From Polyangiaceae bacterium UTPRO1 (GTDB lineage: Bacteria > Desulfobacterota > Binatia > UTPRO1), in contig MWST01000038.1 of assembly GCA_002050235.1 (NCBI GenBank), positions 1 through 64,000 of the forward strand: a stretch of DNA of 64,000 nt, in the 5' to 3' direction. Positions 59,195-64,000 of the stretch are shown piece after piece (position 1 is the first letter of the stretch; the number at the start of each line of letters is the position of its first letter). The notes beneath the pieces are model-generated. The model saw nothing but the letters and a program-made list of their open reading frames with translations, was not told the DNA's origin and made no database searches. A program made the position numbers and the translations under genes.

Positions 59195-60621
59195 GCGCTG
59201 TCCCTCACTTCCTCTGCGATGTGCTCCATCTCTCTGGGAAAACTCAACCGGAACGTGGATCCTTCACCGGGCGTGGACTCCACCCAGATGCGCCCGCCAT
59301 AGCGCTGCACGATGCGCTTCACGACGGCTAGCCCGATCCCGTGCCCTTGCTGCGCCACGCCGGCGACCATCTGGTTCGGAGCCCGATGGTACAGTTGGAA
59401 GATCCGGCCCATCTGTGACGGCTCGATGCCGACGCCGTTGTCGCGCACGCTGTACTCGATGGTGTTCGGACCCACGAACCCATCGACCGCAACCGTGGGA
59501 TGGCGCTTGTCCCCGACGTACTTGCACGCGTTCGACACGAGATTCTCGAACACGTGGTACATCTTCTGCTCCTCGGCCAGGAGCGGCGGCAGATCTCCGA
59601 GCCGCACGTCGATGCGCTTGCTCTCGATGATCGCGTGGGCGCGGCCGACGGCGTCTTGTACGACCGCATTCACGTCCACGACCTCGCGGCGCTCCGCAAC
59701 CTCCGATTGCGCGACGACCTCCAGCAGGTTGCGCAGCATCGTCGCCATGAGGCGACAATCGCGCTGCAGGCGCTCCACGTACCTCTGGCCGCGCGGCGCG
59801 CAACTCCCGCCGTCGACCTCCCGGAGCTTGCGGATCGTTTCCGTGCTCGCGACGGCGACGTTTTGCAGGTCGTGGGTTACGATGTGCACGAGCTCTTCGA
59901 GCTCCGCCGTACGCTCCTGCAGCGCCAGCGTGCGCGCTTCCAGCTCCCGCGTCCGCTCGCGGACACGCTGCTCGAGGAGGCGATTCTGCTCCTCGACTAT
60001 GTCTTTGGTCGCCGCCAACTCTTCGTTGGCGCGTCGCAGGAGCTCGGAGAGCGTCCCCGCGAGATACGCAAAGACGAAGAACGTCACGCCCGAGATGCCG
60101 ACGATGAACACGCGGAGCGTCGGCGCATAGTGGTGGTGCCAGATGCCGAGGCGCTGCGGCAGCCATCCCTGGATCTCACCGAGGCCGAGCAAGGCGTACG
60201 CGATCGTCGCCCCGGTCGCCAGCCGGAACGACGCCCGCTGCGATACGAAGATCGCCGCGGTCAAGATGATCGTCATGTACGAGAATTGCACCAGGGGAAC
60301 GTCGATGCCGCCGAGGAAGTAGATGCTCGCCGTGATCGCGACGAGATCCAGCGCCCAGTGCAGATAGAAGTAGGAGAGCGAGAACTGCGTCCTCCGGCCG
60401 AGATACCAGTACGGGATGTTGACGAGCGCCATGGCCGAGAGAATTGCAACCACGGGCGCGCTCTGGCTCCAGTCGAGCCCGACGTTGAAATGCGCGGCAA
60501 GGGCGCAGAAGGCCGCAAAAACGAGCGCGGCGACGGCGCGCGTGAGAAGCCCTTCGATGTAGCGACGGCGCAGGCTCAGAGCCGCAGTAGACGCATCGAG
60601 ACCGATTCGCTGCTCCCGCAT
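59191..60621 (-). CDS. Membrane-bound sensor histidine kinase
   Basis: 476 residues. Six hydrophobic segments lie in about the first 195 residues with very short loops, a membrane-embedded sensor domain (MASE-like) without a periplasmic domain. A coiled coil (about 200-250) leads to the HisKA domain with HIVTHDLQNVAV (His and Asp normal) and an ATPase domain with NLVSNACKYVG (N-box), RDNGVGIE and GHGIGLAVVKRIV. It overlaps copy A by 4 nt. A single transcript would therefore make three kinases. The 113-bp space upstream probably contains the promoter. Confidence 0.88.
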   Translation of the reverse strand: MREQRIGLDASTAALSLRRRYIEGLLTRAVAALVFAAFCALAAHFNVGLDWSQSAPVVAILSAMALVNIPYWYLGRRTQFSLSYFYLHWALDLVAITASIYFLGGIDVPLVQFSYMTIILTAAIFVSQRASFRLATGATIAYALLGLGEIQGWLPQRLGIWHHHYAPTLRVFIVGISGVTFFVFAYLAGTLSELLRRANEELAATKDIVEEQNRLLEQRVRERTRELEARTLALQERTAELEELVHIVTHDLQNVAVASTETIRKLREVDGGSCAPRGQRYVERLQRDCRLMATMLRNLLEVVAQSEVAERREVVDVNAVVQDAVGRAHAIIESKRIDVRLGDLPPLLAEEQKMYHVFENLVSNACKYVGDKRHPTVAVDGFVGPNTIEYSVRDNGVGIEPSQMGRIFQLYHRAPNQMVAGVAQQGHGIGLAVVKRIVQRYGGRIWVESTPGEGSTFRLSFPREMEHIAEEVRDSA

Positions 60622-60734
60622 CCCCACACCGCACCGTACACGGCGTCCGCCGCTGCACTCAACGCACAATCGACCGGCGTCCGCGCAACACGAGATGTCG
60701 CACGTCACTCCGCGTGTCGGCGGTGAACGTCGCG

Positions 60735-61370
60735 TCAGGCGGCGCCGGCAGTGGTCCGGACGACGTGCGCCAACGCGTCGAGCGTGCCTTCCAGCGCATC
60801 GGCGACCTCGCGCCGGTTCGCGCCCCTGCCGACGCTCACTTCGTCCCCGATTGCAGCGACGAGGCGACACTTCGGCGTCGGCACGCGCACGCGCGATTGC
60901 GGCGCGAACGTCAGCGCCGGAGAGAGCCCCGCGGACACCGGCACGATCGCCGCGCCGAGCGACGCTGCCAGCGCCACCACGCCGGTGCCCACCTCGCGAT
61001 AGGGGCCGCCGCCGTCGACGGGGAACGCGCACGAGCCTCCGGTCCGGATCACCTCGTACACGCCGCGCACGCGTTCGCTATCGCCGGGCAGCGCCAGCAC
61101 CGTGAAGCGACCGCCCAGAGCCGCAATGATCGCAGCGCTCGCACGCCCGGCGAACGTGTCGTCGACGATACACCGCAAGCCCTGCATCCACTCGAAGAAT
61201 CGGCTGTGCGCCAGGGCCAACGTCGCGACCCCGAGCGCGTCGGCGATGTAGTAACTCATGATGACGGGCGACTCGCGCCGGCGCAGCGTCGCCAGGCGGC
61301 GCTCGACGCTGCGCTCATCGAGTAACCGTCCATCGCCGTCAACCCACCGCAACGACGCCGAGCGCGCCAC
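60735..61370 (-). CDS. DUF374 lysophospholipid acyltransferase-family protein
   Basis: 211 residues from a GTG at 61370. The DUF374 signature is visible in FPVDGGGPYREVGTGVVALAASLGAAIVPV, shown here by parts: PVDGGG replaces the usual PDGPRGP, then GVVALA and IVPVSAG. In-frame coding-like sequence (EVALARGTLAYLRWVA) continues 5-prime of the GTG as far as the ACP stop without a normal start codon, so the true start may be a CTG or further upstream. DUF374 proteins acylate lipid A or other lysolipids. It is next to an ACP and a ketosynthase, so acyl-ACP is the likely donor. Confidence 0.7.
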   Translation of the reverse strand: MARSASLRWVDGDGRLLDERSVERRLATLRRRESPVIMSYYIADALGVATLALAHSRFFEWMQGLRCIVDDTFAGRASAAIIAALGGRFTVLALPGDSERVRGVYEVIRTGGSCAFPVDGGGPYREVGTGVVALAASLGAAIVPVSAGLSPALTFAPQSRVRVPTPKCRLVAAIGDEVSVGRGANRREVADALEGTLDALAHVVRTTAGAA

Positions 61371-61502
61371 CCAGCGCAGGTATGCCAGCGTGCCGCGCGC
61401 CAGCGCGACCTCTACGGCCCCGAGCCGCGAGCGCCGGTCTTCCGCATCCCGCGCTCGCAGAGTCCGGCGGAGGGGTGTGGCCAGGTTCGCCAGACGGATC
61501 CC

Positions 61503-61757
61503 TCAGGTCGCGGGATGGAGGCTCACGTGTTGCCGCAGCAGCGACTCGACGTCGCGCACGGTCGACACCGCCGCCAACTCGGCGACGTCGATGGCGGCGA
61601 TGCCGAACGTCTCCTCGGCGGCGAACAGGATGTTGAGCGCCGCGACGGAGTCCATGCCGAGATCCTGCCGCAGCCGCGCCTCGGGCGTCACCTTCTCGCC
61701 GTCGACCTGGAGCTCGACGGCGATGATGTCTCGAATCCTGCGGCTCAGACTGTCCAC
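61503..61757 (-). CDS. Acyl carrier protein
   Basis: 84 residues from a GTG at 61757 with AAGGAG 6 nt upstream. The 4-helix ACP pattern and the phosphopantetheine site are clear: LRQDLGMDSVAALNILFAAEETF (given here as DLGMDS), Ser37. It is a freestanding type II carrier, acidic in helix II as required for partner binding. It lies 11 bp after the ketosynthase and ends in frame with the DUF374 sequence. The Met/Val after Asp-Ser differs from the DSL of housekeeping AcpP, so it is a specialised carrier. Confidence 0.9.
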   Translation of the reverse strand: MDSLSRRIRDIIAVELQVDGEKVTPEARLRQDLGMDSVAALNILFAAEETFGIAAIDVAELAAVSTVRDVESLLRQHVSLHPAT

Positions 61758-61768
61758 GACGATCTCCT

Positions 61769-63001
61769 TCAGGCTTCGTACTTCCGAACTACGAGCGCCG
61801 CGTTCCTGGATCCGAACCCGAACGACGTCGACAGGACGGCGTGCGGAGCGAGGTCGCGCGCGCCTTCGGTGACGTAGTCGAGGTCGCACTCTGGATCCGG
61901 CTCGACGACGTTGATCGTGGGCGGAACGACGCGCTCGTGGATGCTCATCGTGGAGATGACGAGCTCCACCGCCGCTGCCGCGCCGATCATGTGGCCGAGC
62001 ATCGACTTCGACGAGCTCACGGGGATGCGATGCGCATGAGCGCCGAGCGCCTGCTTCAGGATCGACGTCTCCGTCGCATCGTTCTTGACGGTGCCGGTGC
62101 CGTGGGCGTTCACGTAGTCGATGTCGGCAGCACCGATGCCTGCTTGCCGCAACGCCAACTCGACGGCGCGCGCGCCCTGGCGTCCGTCCGGCGCCGGATG
62201 CAGGTGGTGGTGCGCATCGGAGGTCGCGCCGAAGCCTGCGAGCTCGGCGTAGATGCGGGCGCCGCGTTCGCGCGCCACGTCCTCGGCCTCGAGGACGAGC
62301 ATTCCCGCGCCCTCGGCGAGCACGAAGCCGCAGCGATCACGCGAGAACGGCCGCGACGCCCGCTCCGGAGGGTCGTTCAGGCGCGAGATGACTTGCAGGC
62401 GATCGAAGGCGTGGAAGAGCAGCGGTAGGATCGGCGCCTCGCTCCCGCCCACGACCGCGGCGTCGATCACGCCCGACGCGATCAGCCCCATGGCGAGACC
62501 CGTCGCGTCCGCGCCGGCCGTACACGCCGTCGAAATCGAATAGGCCGGCCCGCGCAGACCGAGCACGATCGCGACCTCCGAGGGCAAGCTCCCGCAGTAC
62601 TGCAACGGGCACATAGGATGGACGCGATCGATGCCGAGCTCGGCAAAGGTCACGCCGTCGCTGATGTTCCGGCTGCTGGCGCCGATCGAGCTGCCGATGC
62701 TCACCGCCACGCGGTCCGGGTCGAGCGCGCCGGCGGCGCGAGCGTCCTCCCAGGCCATGCGAGCCGCAGCGAAGCCGAAATGCACGTAGCGGGAGAAGGT
62801 CTGGATCTCGCGCCGCGCCAGGAAATCTTCCGGGCGGAAATCCGTGATCTCTCCCGCCACGTGACTGTGACAGCGGCTCACGTCGAACGACGACACCGCC
62901 TTGGTGCCCGATCGCCCGGCCACCAACGCGCTCCACGTATCCGCGAGCCCGATGCCGCAGGGGGTGATGCAGGCGAGTCCGGTAATTACTACTCGTCGCA
63001 A
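61769..63001 (-). CDS. Beta-ketoacyl-ACP synthase II (FabF-type)
   Basis: 410 residues from a TTG at 63001. RRVVITGLACITPCG is the FabF N-terminus; the active-site Cys160 is in STACTAGADA, the two His in NAHGTGTVKND and SMLGHMIGAAAA, and the C-terminal FGFGSRNAAL is present. The condensing enzyme elongates acyl-ACP with malonyl-ACP. It is followed by the ACP and the DUF374 acyltransferase, not by fabG or fabZ, so it looks like a specialised acyl-chain module rather than primary fatty-acid synthesis. No strong ribosome site precedes the TTG. Confidence 0.92.
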   Translation of the reverse strand: MRRVVITGLACITPCGIGLADTWSALVAGRSGTKAVSSFDVSRCHSHVAGEITDFRPEDFLARREIQTFSRYVHFGFAAARMAWEDARAAGALDPDRVAVSIGSSIGASSRNISDGVTFAELGIDRVHPMCPLQYCGSLPSEVAIVLGLRGPAYSISTACTAGADATGLAMGLIASGVIDAAVVGGSEAPILPLLFHAFDRLQVISRLNDPPERASRPFSRDRCGFVLAEGAGMLVLEAEDVARERGARIYAELAGFGATSDAHHHLHPAPDGRQGARAVELALRQAGIGAADIDYVNAHGTGTVKNDATETSILKQALGAHAHRIPVSSSKSMLGHMIGAAAAVELVISTMSIHERVVPPTINVVEPDPECDLDYVTEGARDLAPHAVLSTSFGFGSRNAALVVRKYEA

Positions 63002-63209
63002 GCGCGAAAGGTCGCTTTCTCCGGGGGGTGCCGGAAGCTAGCGCACGCGCGTGCGAACAAGCAAGTCTCGAAGCGAGCCCGCGGAGAAGTCGCATGCCGC
63101 GGCGCATCTCGTCACGAGAAGAGTTCCCGAGCATGCACCATCGCGCCCGCTATCTGTTGTGGTGTAGCGCGCCGCCAGCTACCACGCAGCGCTCATGCGG
63201 TCCGATCCG

Positions 63210-63731
63210 TCAGCCGCCGGCGCCGATCCTGCGGAGCTGTCCCGGTGTCAGGAAGAACTCGAGCGCACCGGCGGATCGCGGCGGCAGCGTCGCGACGACG
63301 AAGCCGGCGAGCCCCGCCTTGCGAAATCCCATGTGCACCAGCCCCGGCGTGCCGGTGAGGAGCGTCGACGCCAGCATCGCCAGATCGGGTTCGTGCCCGA
63401 CCAAGACGAGGCCGCGCGGACGGCCGACGTCGGCTAGCGCCGCCAGTGCGGCGTCGGGGCCAGCACCCGGCGCGAAGGCCGACGCAACGACGACCGCATC
63501 ATCGAGCTCGAATCCCGCAGCGACGATCTCGGCCGTCTCGACGGCGCGCCGCAGCGGGCTCGACACGACGCGCTCGATCGGAAGCTCGAGCGCCCGCATG
63601 CCCGCCACGACCTCTCGGAGCTTGCGCTTACCCTCGCCGGTCAGACGGCGATCGTGATCGCGGCCGGTGTCGCTACGATCCTCGGCGATCGCGTGCCGCA
63701 TGAGCATGAGGAGATGCGGAGGACCCGCCAC
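63210..63731 (-). CDS. SixA-like phosphohistidine phosphatase
   Basis: 173 residues from a GTG at 63731 (start uncertain; an in-frame start at 63770 exists, and the family's usual start LLMLMRHA lies a little further in). The histidine-phosphatase motif is MRHAIAEDRSDTG (RHG-type, here RHA), with SPLRRAVETAE and the second His in VLVGHEPDLAML. SixA removes phosphate from histidine phosphotransfer proteins; here three histidine kinases lie within 8 kb, but they are separated by the ketosynthase group. It is divergent from the antiporter gene. Confidence 0.82.
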   Translation of the reverse strand: MAGPPHLLMLMRHAIAEDRSDTGRDHDRRLTGEGKRKLREVVAGMRALELPIERVVSSPLRRAVETAEIVAAGFELDDAVVVASAFAPGAGPDAALAALADVGRPRGLVLVGHEPDLAMLASTLLTGTPGLVHMGFRKAGLAGFVVATLPPRSAGALEFFLTPGQLRRIGAGG

Positions 63732-63779
63732 GTCCCGCCTGTCGCAGATCGCGGCCGCCGAGGCAACCAACCCCGTGCT

Positions 63780-63826
63780 GCGGCGTCCCGACTCGCCATT
63801 GCCGCAGCGGCGAGTCGGGACGCCGC
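63780..63826. repeat. Perfect 18-bp inverted repeat between divergent genes
   Basis: GCGGCGTCCCGACTCGCC at 63780-63797 is exactly repeated in inverse at 63809-63826, with an 11-nt spacer. It is at the promoter side of both the phosphatase (minus) and the antiporter (plus), not at a gene end, so a terminator is unlikely. It could be an operator for a large dimer, a stem in the antiporter 5-prime leader or a mobile-element relic. Confidence 0.6.
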
Positions 63827-63882
63827 CGGGGCACGCCCGTTCGACCTCCTCCCGCCGCTTCCCCTAGAATCGTCCCGTCCGA

Positions 63883-64000
63883 TGCCTCCGGGGATCCAAT
63901 CGCACACGCTGTTGACGTTCATCCTGCAGCTGGCGCTCCTCCTGACGGCAGCGCGAACACTCGGCGAGATCGCTCGCCGTCTCGGACAACCGCCGGTGAT
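63883..64000 (+). CDS. Cation:proton antiporter (CPA2/KefB-like), partial 5-prime end
   Basis: 39 codons run to the window edge. A hydrophobic helix LLTFILQLALLLTAARTLG is followed by EIARRLGQPPVI, the standard start of monovalent cation:proton antiporters of the CPA2 family (first helix, then the LGQPxVIGEI motif). The ATG at 63883 is 57 nt after the inverted repeat. Family identity is fairly sure; ion specificity cannot be read. Confidence 0.75.

Noticed and set aside
1-64000. tRNA, rRNA, CRISPR array, insertion sequence or prophage
   Set aside because: I looked for cloverleaf-like segments, regularly spaced repeats and transposase or integrase motifs in the intergenic spaces and among the translated frames and saw none.

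Overview
The window is very GC-rich (about two thirds G+C by eye, with strong third-position G/C), uses GTG and TTG starts often, and is packed with 4-nt overlapping genes. The content is an XrtA-type exopolysaccharide locus with a sigma-54 regulator, many alkaline-phosphatase-superfamily proteins, receiver-kinase proteins and orphan eutBC. This points to a Gram-negative soil or sediment bacterium of the deltaproteobacterial / Binatota / Myxococcota kind. That placement is inference; no rRNA or other marker gene is present.

Layout. (1) 1-31.4 kb, all on the minus strand: one near-continuous surface-polysaccharide super-cluster read from about 31.4 kb towards 0. Its first gene is a NusG/RfaH-type antiterminator directly behind a near-consensus sigma-54 promoter (31396-31411). 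It is followed by Wza-like export lipoprotein, Wzz-like chain-length protein, a CpsD-like ATPase that has lost its Walker A lysine, O-antigen ligase, GT4, polysaccharide deacetylase, asnB-type amidotransferase, a fused priming-transferase/O-antigen-polymerase protein, a sulfatase-fold enzyme, GT2 enzymes, a radical SAM/SPASM protein, small membrane proteins, a membrane glycosyltransferase, a Wzx-like flippase, further phosphatase-superfamily proteins, a CobW GTPase, a UDP-sugar dehydrogenase, and finally pdxA and a class II aldolase (partial). (2) 31.7-35.4 kb: its likely control module, namely an ExeA-like ATPase with LysM, a PrsR-like NtrC-family regulator and a degenerate histidine kinase. 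(3) 35.4-39.1 kb: a lower-GC patch with a broken glyoxalase scar, a zinc-ribbon methyltransferase and a secreted Cys-rich beta-helix protein, probably acquired. (4) 39.1-45.2 kb, minus: a second glycan module (GT4, asnB, GT4, deacetylase) ending in two paralogous small coiled-coil proteins. (5) 45.3-56.9 kb, mixed strands: acyltransferase, PDZ lipoprotein, a stand-alone Hint-domain protein, a thioredoxin-fold membrane protein, eutB-eutC, a transglutaminase-like protein, an ABC-F ATPase, a flavin-binding split-barrel protein and an RND exporter. (6) 56.9-63.0 kb, minus: three adjacent sensor kinases, two of them tandem receiver-kinase paralogues, then DUF374 acyltransferase, acyl carrier protein and ketosynthase. 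(7) The right end: a SixA-like phosphatase and the start of a cation:proton antiporter, separated by a perfect 18-bp inverted repeat.

The main reading is that regions 1 and 2 form one regulatory unit: the NtrC-family activator fires the sigma-54 promoter and the NusG paralogue encoded first keeps polymerase moving through a very long transcript. The set matches the exosortase-A (EpsH/XrtA) exopolysaccharide gene complement, but no exosortase or PEP-CTERM protein is visible here. No tRNA, rRNA, CRISPR array, insertion sequence or phage gene was seen.
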